A stretch of DNA of 62,489 bases from Deltaproteobacteria bacterium (GTDB taxonomy: Bacteria; Myxococcota_A; Polyangia; Polyangiales; Polyangiaceae): positions 1 through 62,489 of the forward strand of contig QJWJ01000283.1 of the NCBI GenBank assembly GCA_003235365.1, read 5' to 3'. This document shows positions 35,432-44,690 of the stretch, in pieces. A program made the translations under genes and the position numbers. Position 1 is the first letter of the stretch. Each line of letters starts with the position of its first letter. Under the pieces are notes generated by a model, which did not search any database, was not told the DNA's origin, and was given only the letters and a program-made list of their open reading frames with translations.

Positions 35432-35440
35432 TCTTGCCTC

Positions 35441-35595
35441 GGGCTTTTCAACTTGTCACGTTCGGCGTTCGTCGCATCACGCTCGGCGTTCGTCGCATCA
35501 CGCTCGGCGTTCCTCGCTGCCAGCTGCGCGAGAAGCGCTTCTACTTGCGCCTGCAGTGAGCTGTTCGTTGCTGACCAGTGGTTCACGGGTCGCAC
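35441..35595 (-). pseudogene. Coiled-coil N-terminal remnant cut by the island
   Basis: The minus strand reads NSSLQAQVEALLAQLAARNA followed by repeated ERDATNA units, like the leucine-zipper start of an IS66-type transposase or another coiled-coil protein. The frame loses this character at about 35440, exactly where base composition changes. Confidence 0.4.
35456..35517. repeat. Three 21-base tandem repeats
   Basis: Unit TCACGCTCGGCGTTCGTCGCA, present three times with two mismatches. On the minus strand it encodes the heptad (N/D)AERDAT of the coiled-coil remnant. Confidence 0.8.
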
Positions 35596-35743
35596 GCAGT
35601 CCGGCGACTGTGTGGACCAGTGTCACCAAGACACGACGCGATCGGTCACCCGATCATCGATCAACTCAGATGCTGGATCGACGAGCAACGCGGGGTGGTG
35701 GTTGGGAGAAAGCGGGATGTTGCCCAGATGCGGGACTGCGAAT

Positions 35744-38035
35744 TCAGGGACAGACCGCGTCGGTGTCGTTGCCGTCGCCGAGCACGATGTCTTCCCCAAG
35801 TTGCTGCGCGAGCGTGTCCACCGCGCACTGCGGGAGCCGGGTATTGCCGGTAAACAACGCAAACGAAAACGGAGCTGAGCCGGTTCGAGCGGCACTGATG
35901 AGCCCAGCCAATCCGTCGAGGCTGGTCAGGTTTTCGTTTTGCAGAATCTGCAGGTCCTGCGCCACCATCGTGAGGCTTTCCAAGCCGCTCAGGGTTCTCA
36001 GTTCGTCGGCTCGTTCGATCACGAGCGGACCATTGACGGTAGTGACGTCATCCAACCCGCGCAGATCCGTGATGGACGTCCCCGTGATGTTCAAGCCGCG
36101 CAGCGACTGGACGCCGTCGAGTGCGTGAAGGTGTTGGAGCGAGGGGCAGGCCCGGATGTTGACGGATCCCAGCGTTTCCACTGCCTCGAGCCCGTCGAGG
36201 CTTTGCAGTTGTTGGTTGCCGTCCAGGTTCAGAGAGCCGATTGACCTAACCGAGCCCAGCCCTCGCAGACTTTCGAACGCGGCGTTGTCTTCGATGTTGA
36301 GACGTCCGTCAATCGCGGTGACTGGCTCGAGGCCATGCAGATCCTCGAGCATTGGGCACAGGTTGATGTTCAACATCTTCAGCGAGCTGCCCGGGACGAA
36401 CCCGTCCAGAGTCTCTAGCGTCGTGCTGACCAGTGACAGGCCCCACACGGTCGCTTGCGAAAACCCTCGGAGATCTGTGGTTGTCGCGCCCCGCAACTCG
36501 AGAGCCCCGACGTTTCTCAGGTTGCCCAAGGGCGTGAGAGGATGGTCACCGGACACTGTCAGCTGCCCGCCGATGTAAGTCAGTTCTTGGAGCCCATCGA
36601 AGGTGCCGTTCGTGACCACCTCGACGGAACCGCCGATACTCACCAGACTCTCCAGGCCTTCGAAACTTGCGGCGCTGACGTCGACGTCGCCTCCGATGGC
36701 GACCAAACCCCCGAGGCCGCGCAGGTCGTCCATGAAACTCACCCCCAGGTTGCCACCGACGACCTCGACGTTGTCGAGACCGTCGAGGCTGGTCAGTGCC
36801 CGCATTGCCCCGACAGACAGGTTGCCGCCGACGGACTGCAGGTTGCCAAGGGGCGTGAGGCCAGTGACCGCGGACATTTCGCTGATGCCGAACTTGCCGC
36901 CTATCGCGGTGAGGTCCTCGAGCGGACTCAGGTCCGTCACCTGGTGAAGGCCGTGTAGCGAGAGATCCCCCGGTAGCGTCGTCAGGCCCCTCAGAGGTTC
37001 GAGGTCGGTCAGTTCGTGAAGGTCCGCCAGCTCCAGGCTGCCGAGCTGTTGGAGATTCTGCAGCCCGTCGATGCTCGGCAGTGCCAAGTCCCATTCCAGT
37101 CGTATGCCCTGCAGACACGTGAGAGACGATAGGGCTGAGATGTCGGTCAGGGCACCGTTCTGGTAAATCCACAGTTGTCCGTCGAGACCGGTTAGCTGCA
37201 AACCGTCGAGGCTGGTCAAGCTCGGAACGTTGTTGATCGTGATGTTGCCCCCGACGTATCGGAGCGCCTCCAAGCCCCGCAGATCGGTGCCCAGCATCGC
37301 GTCGTACCCCACGTGCAGATCGCCGCCGATCGATACGAGTTGGTTCAGCCCATCCAGACTCTCCAGGGCGTTGCTCCCCACCCCCAGATCGCCACCAACG
37401 CTGCGCAGGGCCAACGTACCGAGACTGGGGACGTCCAGATTCTGCAACGTCAGATCGCCGCTGATGGATGTGCAGCTGCGGATGGCCTGGAGTTCGTTCA
37501 GGGAAGTGATCCTGTAGGAACCGTCACAACGGTTGGTATCTTCGGCGCAGGCGCCGCTCACGCACGGGTTGTCGACGGCGCAGACTACCTTCGGCAGGTC
37601 GGGAAGCAGGCTTTCGACGTCTATGGGGTTCTTCGGGCGTTCGCTTGCCGTGGCTTCTCCGCCGCCATCACTCGAGCCATCGCCAGGGTCGGTACCGTCG
37701 TCCACGCCACTGGTGCCCGCGCCGCTGTCGGTTGGCGCGCCCACCGGATCGCTGGGAGGGCTACCTGTCGGTTCCGTCGCCGTGTCGTCGCTTGCGTTAG
37801 CAGTCTGTCGTCCTGGCGCGACGCTGGTGCCGTTGGCTGTGGGCTCGCTCATCGGTCCGCTGGTTGCGTTGCCGGACGCTGGATGTGTCGGGTCGCTCGA
37901 TGAACCGGCGTCGCCCAGTTCGCTTGGGGGGGCCGATGCGGTGGGAGCCGGTTCGAGGTCTCGTGCCGAGTCGCTGTCCCCGCAGCCAACCGTCGCCAAG
38001 CAAAGAGCAAGCACAAACCCGAAACGCGACGCCAT
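35744..38035 (-). CDS. Lipoprotein with receptor L-domain-like leucine-rich repeats
   Basis: 763 residues from ATG 38035. The lipobox is LATVGC and a 130-residue Ser/Gly/Pro/Asp spacer follows. A small Cys-rich segment (CAVDNPCVSGACAEDTNRC, about 155-175) leads into some 20 repeats of 22-26 residues built as LxSLDGLxxLxSIGGxLxV, for example LESLDGLNQLVSIGGDLHVG. This is the right-handed beta-solenoid layout of receptor L domains, which usually bind proteins or glycans. A Cys-containing cap closes the C-terminus (LPQCAVDTLAQQ). Likely a surface recognition protein; ligand unknown. Confidence 0.88.
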   Translation of the reverse strand: MASRFGFVLALCLATVGCGDSDSARDLEPAPTASAPPSELGDAGSSSDPTHPASGNATSGPMSEPTANGTSVAPGRQTANASDDTATEPTGSPPSDPVGAPTDSGAGTSGVDDGTDPGDGSSDGGGEATASERPKNPIDVESLLPDLPKVVCAVDNPCVSGACAEDTNRCDGSYRITSLNELQAIRSCTSISGDLTLQNLDVPSLGTLALRSVGGDLGVGSNALESLDGLNQLVSIGGDLHVGYDAMLGTDLRGLEALRYVGGNITINNVPSLTSLDGLQLTGLDGQLWIYQNGALTDISALSSLTCLQGIRLEWDLALPSIDGLQNLQQLGSLELADLHELTDLEPLRGLTTLPGDLSLHGLHQVTDLSPLEDLTAIGGKFGISEMSAVTGLTPLGNLQSVGGNLSVGAMRALTSLDGLDNVEVVGGNLGVSFMDDLRGLGGLVAIGGDVDVSAASFEGLESLVSIGGSVEVVTNGTFDGLQELTYIGGQLTVSGDHPLTPLGNLRNVGALELRGATTTDLRGFSQATVWGLSLVSTTLETLDGFVPGSSLKMLNINLCPMLEDLHGLEPVTAIDGRLNIEDNAAFESLRGLGSVRSIGSLNLDGNQQLQSLDGLEAVETLGSVNIRACPSLQHLHALDGVQSLRGLNITGTSITDLRGLDDVTTVNGPLVIERADELRTLSGLESLTMVAQDLQILQNENLTSLDGLAGLISAARTGSAPFSFALFTGNTRLPQCAVDTLAQQLGEDIVLGDGNDTDAVCP

Positions 38036-38041
38036 CAACAA

Positions 38042-38424
38042 ACAGTACCTGGTGGCCCAGTCCGCGGCGGGCGAAAATATTTGCGCCCAGGGGCGTGGCC
38101 CACACCGAGCTGCACTTAGGACCCGCTCCGAAGTGACTTGGCCTTCGGACGCCGCTGCATCCCCGCCAGCGGCGTTTCTCGTCGCTCAAATACTCCAGTA
38201 TGCTCGACTTCTCGCGTCTTGCTGGCTGGGCGCATCGACGCCCTCGGGGCACAAGTTATTTCGGAGCGGGCCCTTATCGCGCTTCCGCGTCTGGGAATCT
38301 TTCAGTCGTGGATCCCGCTCACGACATCGCCGTCGAACACGATGCGCCGCGTTCGGAAAGGCGGGTGCGGGCAGCTTGCCCACAAGCCCCTGGCCCCTGG
38401 CCCCCGCTCCACCTCGTCGTCCCA
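38042..38424. other. 380-base region between the kinase and the L-domain lipoprotein
   Basis: Both neighbours are on the minus strand, so this is the L-domain gene's promoter region and the kinase gene's downstream region. The open frames are not protein-like and no hairpin stands out. Confidence 0.35.
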
Positions 38425-40299
38425 TCAGTCGCCAACCTTCGTGGAAGCGAGCAGCCAGTTCACCTCGGCCAGTAGCTGACGCGGTTTGAAGGGCTTGGTG
38501 AGCAGCCGCACGCGTCCACCGCTCAAATCCTTCGGTAGAACGTCGGCGGAGTAGCCGGTGGTAAAGAGCGCCTTGATACCGGGCGCTAACTCGGCAAGTT
38601 GCAAGAATGCCCGCCAGCCGTCGAGCTCAGGCATGATCACGTCGAGCACTACGAGGTCGATTCGACAGTGCTGCTCACGGAAGATGCTGACCGCCTCGGC
38701 GCCGGTGGTGGCCTGTAACACCTCGAAGCCGGCTCGCTCCAGGATGCGCACGGTCTGCGCTCGCACGAGATCTTCATCCTCCGCGACGAGGATGCAGCCG
38801 CCCATGGCGACGAGAGGGGGAGCAGGAGACGGAACGGCGCTACTTTCCGCCTGCGCGGTGGGTAGCCGCACGGAAATGGTCGTGCCGCTGCGCCCGTCGC
38901 TTTCCGCAAACAGCTCGCCGCCGTGGGCAGCGACGATGCCCATCGCCACCGCCAAACCCAGCCCGGAGCCCGTTTGCTTGGTCGTAAAGAATGGCTCGAA
39001 GATCCGGCGGAGATTCTCGGGTGCAATGCCAGAGCCACTGTCCTGCACGCTCACGACCGCGTGCGCGGAGTCCTCAGCGCGCACACGCACCGTCAGCACG
39101 CCACCGTTCGGCATGGCGTCTCGCGCGTTCACGCACAGGTTGATCAGCACCTGTTCGAAGCGCGCCGCGTCGAGCTCGACGTAACAGGGGTCGTCCGGTC
39201 CGTCGTAGTTGAGCGCTACGTTCTCCGGGATGGCGCGACGAAGCATGCGCAGGCTGCTCTCTACCAGCTCACCCAGGTTCAACCGACGCAGCTCGACGCG
39301 CGTTCGACGAGCCACGGTCAAGAGCTGTCCAGTCAACTCACCAGCGCGATCAGCGGCACGCTGGATTTGCTCCAGCTCTTCGCTCGGGCTCTCGCCCTGC
39401 TCGAGGAGGGTACGAGCAAAGTCGAGGTTGCCATTCATGACCTGTAGCAGGTTGTTGAAGTCATGAGCCACTCCACCGGCGAGCTGCCCCAAGCCCTCGA
39501 GGCGCTGCGACTGGTGCAGCTGCTCCTGCGTCTGCTGCAAAGCTTGTTCGGCGCGTTTGCGCTCGCTGATGTCGGAAGTAATGAGCAAGACATTCTCCAC
39601 CTGGTCGTCGACCACGATGGGCACAGCGCGCACCTGGTACCATCCGTTCGGCTTGCCTTGATAGTGGGACTCGGCTTCGTACTGGCCGATTCGGCGCGCC
39701 TCGAAGGCCTCGCGGATAGCCGCGTCGCCGGCCTCCGAGGTTTCCGCTGGACGAAACTCATCGACCTTACGCCCCAGCACGTCCTCTGACTTCAGTCCCG
39801 GCATCAGGCGACTGACCCAGACGAAGCGGTTCTCCCGATCGATGAGCGTGACATAGTCCGGAAGGTTTTCGATCACACGGCGGCGAAACTCGTTGCTGCG
39901 CGAGAGTTCGAGCTCGAGCCGCTTGCGCTCACTCACGTCCTCGGTGAGAAGTAACGCCAAGGGCTGCCCCGTCGGGCTCATGAACGGCACGATTCGCGTG
40001 GCCATGTAGACGGGCGTGCCATCACGCAGTATGGCATCGTAGTTGAGCAGGGCTGGCCGCTGGCTGGCGAACGCTTCTTCCACGCAGCGGATGGTCTCGG
40101 CTCGGTGCTCGGGCGCGACGAACTCATCCATCGATCTGCCAATAACCTCGTGCGGTTCACGGCTCTGCGCGCGGTTGATGTATACGACGGTGCGTCGGCG
40201 ATCGATGCAACTCACGTACCCGGGTAGCGTTCGGGCGAGTGCGCCCAAGATCGCCCGCACCAACTCGTCACTCAACACCTGCTCCGCCGCTGAGCTCAT
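38425..40299 (-). CDS. Hybrid sensor histidine kinase (PAS-PAS-HisKA-HATPase-REC)
   Basis: 624 residues from ATG 40299. Two PAS domains lie at about 20-130 and 140-255, each ending in a PAC-like VSERKRLE or ISERKRAE motif. The dimerisation/phosphoacceptor helix carries GGVAHDFNNLLQVMNGNLD (about residue 285). The ATP-binding domain shows the N box LCVNARDAMPNGG, G1 VQDSGSGIAPEN, F box FEPFFTTKQ and G2 GSGLGLAVAMGI. A receiver domain at about 500-615 has the acceptor Asp in LVVLDVIMPELDGW and Lys in LLTKPFKP. No transmembrane segment or signal peptide, so it is a soluble sensor. No response regulator is adjacent; the output is not visible here. Confidence 0.95.
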   Translation of the reverse strand: MSSAAEQVLSDELVRAILGALARTLPGYVSCIDRRRTVVYINRAQSREPHEVIGRSMDEFVAPEHRAETIRCVEEAFASQRPALLNYDAILRDGTPVYMATRIVPFMSPTGQPLALLLTEDVSERKRLELELSRSNEFRRRVIENLPDYVTLIDRENRFVWVSRLMPGLKSEDVLGRKVDEFRPAETSEAGDAAIREAFEARRIGQYEAESHYQGKPNGWYQVRAVPIVVDDQVENVLLITSDISERKRAEQALQQTQEQLHQSQRLEGLGQLAGGVAHDFNNLLQVMNGNLDFARTLLEQGESPSEELEQIQRAADRAGELTGQLLTVARRTRVELRRLNLGELVESSLRMLRRAIPENVALNYDGPDDPCYVELDAARFEQVLINLCVNARDAMPNGGVLTVRVRAEDSAHAVVSVQDSGSGIAPENLRRIFEPFFTTKQTGSGLGLAVAMGIVAAHGGELFAESDGRSGTTISVRLPTAQAESSAVPSPAPPLVAMGGCILVAEDEDLVRAQTVRILERAGFEVLQATTGAEAVSIFREQHCRIDLVVLDVIMPELDGWRAFLQLAELAPGIKALFTTGYSADVLPKDLSGGRVRLLTKPFKPRQLLAEVNWLLASTKVGD

Positions 40300-40519
40300 G
40301 AGCCGTCGAGGGTACCTGGAGAAAGCGCCCGAGGGCTCTGGATTCGTCGCCCATGGCGATCGGGCGTCTCTTCCGCAGGTGGTGCTGTGTGGCCATCGAG
40401 GAGGCGGGCTGAGGCCGATGCCAGGTGGCGAAACTGGCGTGGGTGGCCGGCGTAGTCGGCTGGCGCCACCTTCGTCAAGTGGCTGAAGTAACGGGAATCG
40501 TTGCGGCCTGCCCGCGGGC

Positions 40520-40825
40520 GTGAAATTTCGCTGGTGCCAGCCAGTGCTCGAGCCCGCCGCGACGCATCATCCGAGTGCCCACGACGTCGCTCGTTCCGAC
40601 GAGTACGAACGACGTCGTCCGGAGGAGAGTGTGCTCTATCAGACGATCGCGGTGCGCTGGCCCGCGGCTCGAGAGCGCATGGAAGAGCGCGGCGGACAGC
40701 CGCAGTTCGGCCGCCTCTTCGACAAGCTGAGGGTTGCCAGTCGCGCCGAGCTAGCGGCGTTGATCGCGCGAAACGACGTGTTGAGTGGCAACGGCGGAGT
40801 GATCGAAGGCTACCCGTGGAGCTAA
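40520..40825 (+). pseudogene. IS91-family transposase, N-terminal remnant
   Basis: The frame reads EYERRRPEESVLYQTIAVRW, then ARERMEERGGQPQF, the N-terminus of IS91/IS801-type transposases before their zinc-binding region. It then changes to unrelated sequence ending GNGGVIEGYPWS. The first 70 bases (40562-40631) match the scrap at 27906-27975. The catalytic HUH and tyrosine regions are absent. Confidence 0.6.
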
Positions 40826-41285
40826 GCGGGTTGCACAGCTGTCGACACCCTCGCCCGCAATGAATTAGAGGTGCTTGCAGTCAGAGGTCGTTCGCGACGA
40901 ACGACTGTGGTGGTAACCCGGTGCCCCTCTTGTGTTGCGCCCTGCGGCGGGAGGCGCCCCTGCGCACCTGGTGAGAACCTGGCGCGACCACTCGACTGAG
41001 GCAAGGCGCGGCTTCGCGGGTGTGGTTGGCAACGACCCGACGGGCCCTCGTGGGGAGATGGGAGGTAACCTGATCTCTTGGTTATTTGAGTGACTGGGAA
41101 CGCAGGCGCGGGCGTTGGTGACGCGGGCGACGGGCTGACCGAGTGACACTGGTCACTTTGGCCGACGAGAGGGCACGCGAGTCGGACTGACGCGCGGTTG
41201 CGAACGCGGAGCGATCTGGAGATACTCGGTGCCTCAGCGGCGGGAGGAAGCGCTTTGCCCGACGTTTGGAACGGCGGTGGAGCCG
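40826..41285. other. 460-base stretch without a recognisable gene
   Basis: It lies between an IS91-type scrap and a protease remnant. Open frames are short and low-complexity. Nothing supported. Confidence 0.4.
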
Positions 41286-41289
41286 TGAC

Positions 41290-41500
41290 GCACTCGGTGT
41301 GGCGACGAATCAGCCATTCAAGGATTCAAGCATCGGATGCACGGGAAGCCTCATCGGACCCAAACACTGGATCACTGCGGCGCACTGCGTTCAGACTTCG
41401 GAACGGCGACCCACTTCGACTTCACTGTCCGGATGGGCCGAAACGGCAACAGCTGGAACAGTTCGCGCGTATCTCGACCTCGACAACTACTCGCGGGTGA
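41290..41500 (+). pseudogene. Decayed V8/trypsin-like protease fragment
   Basis: One frame gives GCTGSLIGPKHWITAAHCVQ, the catalytic-histidine region of V8-like glutamyl endopeptidases. A neighbouring frame then continues HFDFTVRMGRNGNSW, the next conserved segment of that family. So there is a frameshift near 41395. Signal peptide, Asp and Ser regions are missing. Confidence 0.65.
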
Positions 41501-41689
41501 CGCGAGCATGGGGCACTCTCGACAGCCTACCCTTCGACGAGCGCGATACCTCCCAACTGTTGATGGACACGCAAGACATCGCCGGTACGGCCGGGCGGTT
41601 CGCCGTGGTGTTCACTGAGCCTCGGGGAGGCGAGTGCGGTATTGAACTCGCCGCGGGTAGTTGGCTCAACGTTGAAACGTCGGTTAGCT

Positions 41690-41860
41690 CGTTGGCTTCG
41701 AGGAATCTTCTTGGGTGCTTTCGCTCGCGAGGAGAGTTCGTCGAGGAGCGATGGGGCACGCTGGTGCCCGAGATTCGCGTCGCGACGTCTCCAACGGCAC
41801 TCCCGGCCCGGGATTCCATGTTCGCCACACGCCGTGTTTGCCAGTTCGATTGTCCTATGC
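41690..41860 (+). repeat. Dispersed repeat R1, copy C (long form)
   Basis: Aligns along its length with 56290-56480. Shared blocks are TCTTCTTGGGTGCT, GAGCGAT, CACGCTGGTG, CCAACGGCACTCCCGGCCCG and CAGTTCGATTG. The stretch GAGGAGCGATGGGGCACGCT and two further bases (41743-41764) also occurs exactly, inverted, at 9845-9866. The repeat sits between a protease remnant and a lipoprotein gene. Confidence 0.7.
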
Positions 41861-42001
41861 AGCGGTCCGCTAGCCCGTTCGCGAGAGCTTGGCGCCCGTT
41901 CGCGAGCGCTCACGGCATCAGAGTTGCGTTCCCTGCTGGTTGTTGTGCCCTGCTAGTCGAAGGTGACGCCGACTGGCAGATCAATTGCTTTGTAGTCGGT
42001 C

Positions 42002-42991
42002 ATGAAAACGCAACCAACAGATCAGAATCGAGTTACGCCGTGGTTTGTCGCTTTGGCGCTACTGGCGGGAGCCTGTGGTAGTCCGGTTGACGGGGCGGAA
42101 GACCTTGACATGGAGACTGAACCGGCAACGATTACCGAGTCAAGCGAAGCCCTGGTTAACCTAATCCCAGATGACGGGCCGCCCGGCGAGAGCTGCCAGT
42201 TCAACGTGCCGACCTCTTGCCCCCAAAGCTACAGCCTGTCATATCCGCTCAGGCCCTTTGACGAGGCAAATAGTCCTAGGAGGACGCAGACATTCGCTCG
42301 CGAGGTTGAAGCAGATCTTACATGGAATGGCACTCACTTGCTCTGTGTCGGTGAAGACGAAGACTTCGTGACGGACTCTTTTGTGTTGGCCAGCACGACG
42401 CTGCCGTTTGGAACGGTTGCTAACGAGGGAGCCAACGGCGTTACTTTTAACCCACCTATTGGTGGTGTGAACGCACAAGGCGATGGTGGCTGGAGTGGGA
42501 TATACTGCTCAGCCACCGCACAGGGTGGGGTTGCTATTAAGACTGGCACGCTTGAGGCACCTGGTTTTGGTAGCCGATCGGTCCCGCTTCAAGGTTTCTA
42601 TGACCACACGGAGTTCAACGAACAGACGCGAGAGGTCTCAGTGTTCTGCCGTTATCGACTAGATGGCAATCAGTTGTCCCACTGGCGCAATCGTCCCAAT
42701 GACATGATCTCAACGGATGGGTCTCGTTTTGTGCGTGGGTATGATTTGTCCGGAAGCGCCCTACAGGGAGCGTGTTCCGCTTTGGCAAGTAGCACCTGTG
42801 GTGGGGGGCCGAACAGCGCGGGGATACACATCTGCCTGGAAAACGAAACGCAGGGCTGCGTTAACGACTTTTCTCAATTCAGCGATCCGTGTGGGGCGTG
42901 CGGGACTCGGCAGGAGTGCACGTCCAGCAGTGAATGTAACGGAGGCAATGGGCGCTGCGAGGAGGGGTGCTGTACGTATACCCCGCGGTGA
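42002..42991 (+). CDS. Cys-rich lipoprotein of unknown function
   Basis: 329 residues from ATG 42002. Signal peptide with lipobox LLAGAC (Cys about residue 26). The mature protein starts with an acidic spacer, then a beta-rich region of about 200 residues (WNGTHLLCVGEDEDFVTDSF, FCRYRLDGNQLSHWRN). A compact Cys-rich tail follows (CGACGTRQECTSSSEC, then CEEGCCTY), like a small disulfide knot or EGF-like module. The gene has somewhat lower GC and weaker codon bias than most neighbours, so it may be a recent arrival. No family recognised. Confidence 0.75.
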   Translation: MKTQPTDQNRVTPWFVALALLAGACGSPVDGAEDLDMETEPATITESSEALVNLIPDDGPPGESCQFNVPTSCPQSYSLSYPLRPFDEANSPRRTQTFAREVEADLTWNGTHLLCVGEDEDFVTDSFVLASTTLPFGTVANEGANGVTFNPPIGGVNAQGDGGWSGIYCSATAQGGVAIKTGTLEAPGFGSRSVPLQGFYDHTEFNEQTREVSVFCRYRLDGNQLSHWRNRPNDMISTDGSRFVRGYDLSGSALQGACSALASSTCGGGPNSAGIHICLENETQGCVNDFSQFSDPCGACGTRQECTSSSECNGGNGRCEEGCCTYTPR

Positions 42992-43049
42992 ATCAAGATT
43001 GCGGGCAATGAAACTTCTGGGGGCAGGGTTACTTCTAGCAGACTGCCTG

Positions 43050-43440
43050 CTCAGCCCGAACAACGGCACGGTTCCTTCGCGCGCCCGCTGCCGTGCCAAG
43101 TCCACCAAGACGTACTCTGTCGCAACGCTCGAGCGGTGGTATTACGCCTACAAGTCCGGAGGGCTCGATGCGCCGCGAGCGTCGCAACGCTCGGATCGCG
43201 GGCGATGTCGCGATCTGAGACCGGAACAGCGGACGTTGTAAGGCGATTCGAGAGGAGCATCCTTCAGCCTCGGTACCGGTGATTCTGCGGACGCTCCTTG
43301 CCGAAGGGCGACTCGCGAAAGGGGCCATCTCCGCAAGCAGCGTGCGCCGCTTCTATCAGGAGCAGGGCCTCGACCGAGTGTCACTTCGAAGCGGCAATGG
43401 CCCACGTGGCAAGGTCCGCCTTCGCTGGCAGGCAAGGGCG
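43050..43440 (+). pseudogene. Frameshifted DDE-type transposase remnant (helix-turn-helix part)
   Basis: The first frame reads KTYSVATLERWYYAYKSGGL to PEQRTL-stop (43239-43241). One base on, the frame KAIREEHPSASVPVILRTLL, then ASSVRRFYQEQGLDRVSLRS, continues to about 43440. Together they match the N-terminal DNA-binding half of Mu/rve-type transposases. The DDE core is missing. Confidence 0.6.
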
Positions 43441-43584
43441 CACCGGTGCGCTTGCCCGATGCTCACCGAAGTTGACCACCCATGCTCATCGAAGTTGACC
43501 ACCGGGAGTCGAGAAACCGGTTTGACCATGTTTGCTGTTCGGTCGCTTCCAGAGCGGGGATCAGGCCCTCGGGGATCTTGATGT

Positions 43585-43728
43585 TCACAACGTGAGCAAC
43601 GTCTCGCCGTCCCCCGTCGCGATGCCGCGCAGAAGGTCTGCCGCGCCACCGAAGACGATGAACTCGACCTGGGCTTCGCGCAGCACCTCCAGCAGCAATC
43701 GAATGCTCGCTGACCGCAGATGTTTCAT
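43585..43728 (-). pseudogene. Nucleotidyltransferase-like N-terminal remnant
   Basis: A 47-residue frame from ATG 43728 reads LLLEVLREAQVEFIVFGGAA, the opening strand-GG turn of small nucleotidyltransferases often paired with toxin or HEPN genes, then stops. The catalytic DxD is missing, so this is either a scrap or chance similarity. Confidence 0.4.
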
Positions 43729-43792
43729 CGAGGTCGAAAGCTACCGAGCTCAGCAAGGTGACGTGAAGCTGCTTCGACCGCAGCACCGGTGC

Positions 43793-44264
43793 ATGATCGT
43801 CGTCGCCGATACATCGCCCTTGCTGCACTTGGCGAGAATCAGCAAACTCGATCTCGTTCCTGCTGTCGTCGGGCGGGTTACGATTCCGCGCACTGTGTGG
43901 GGAGAGCTAGTCTATCCGGGTACGAGCCTGGACGTCGTAAGTCGGGTTGAATCTGCCGCCTGGATCGAAGTGGTCGACGATCCGAACGTGCAGGACCTGG
44001 GTCTCGACGCTGGCGAAACCGCCGCGATTCTGCTCGCCGAACAGCTCGGAGCAAAGACTTTGCTGATCGACGAACGCCGCGGGAGAGCGGTCGCCGTCAG
44101 TTCGCGGCATCGCGGTGATCGGTACACTGGGCATCGTCGCGGGTGCGCGTCGCCGTGGCCTGATCGAGTGGGCTGCGCCGGTCGTGGCAGAGCTGCGCGC
44201 CGACGGCTTCTGGCTTGCCGACGAGCTGGTCACGACGTTCTTGCGGGAACTCGGGGAGGCGTAG
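43793..44264 (+). pseudogene. Frameshifted PIN-domain (DUF3368) toxin gene
   Basis: ATG 43793 begins MIVVADTSPLLHLARISKLD, with the first PIN acidic residue. It continues through LDAGETAAILLAEQLGAKTL and LIDERRGRAVA. A frame change near 44095 then restores RGIAVIGTLGIVAGARRRGL to LRELGEA-stop at 44264. Both halves match DUF3368 PIN ribonuclease toxins, so one indel has broken the gene. No UPF0175-type antitoxin gene was found upstream. If the indel is a sequencing error the gene is intact. Confidence 0.75.
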
Positions 44265-44690
44265 TGACGTTCCACTCGAGAACCTCGCATGCAATCACGA
44301 GTCAGACCCCCGCCGGGCACGACGACGCTGCGCTTTGCCAACATCGGCAATTGTTGCGCTTGTCGGTGTCCGAACGGGGTGGGTCTCCCGCGACACCCCT
44401 TCAAGCGTGGATAGAGCCGTTCACGCTCGGCACCCGAATGGAGTCGATCCCGCGCTCTTTCCCACTCCTGCAAGGCCGGCACGGATTTTTCGGCGTAATG
44501 AACCTCGCTGTGGGAGCAAGCGTGGCCGCTATCTTTTCGCGCAATCGACGGTTGAAGTCCGGCGCCGACTGCCGTCTACTCAACTCCGGGAGTGGGGAGT
44601 GCTGAGGGTTACGGCAACGTGCGCTTTTCCTCTCCGACGCGCGAACACGTCACTGGCTCGAGGCCGCTGACGCACACTGGGAGGATGGAA
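44265..44690. other. Intergenic region upstream of the hydrolase gene
   Basis: About 425 bases with no recognisable gene. The last part carries GGGAGG (44679-44684), the ribosome-binding site for the gene at 44691. Confidence 0.4.

Larger units (their letters stand above)
30835..35440. other. Low-GC foreign island carrying a partner-switching module
   Basis: Base composition falls to about half GC from about 30.9 kb and returns to high GC after about 35.44 kb. Codon use, dense AGGAG ribosome-binding sites and five co-directional genes all differ from the flanks. The left edge lies in the altered end of the DUF1801 gene and the right edge in a coiled-coil remnant (35441-35595). There is no integrase, tRNA or obvious direct repeat. 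Either horizontal gene transfer or a misassembled contig join would explain it. Confidence 0.75.
35432..35743. other. Right boundary of the low-GC island
   Basis: Composition switches back to high GC here. It contains the 35441-35595 coiled-coil remnant with its 21-base repeats and the region downstream of the minus-strand L-domain lipoprotein. No intact gene. Confidence 0.45.
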
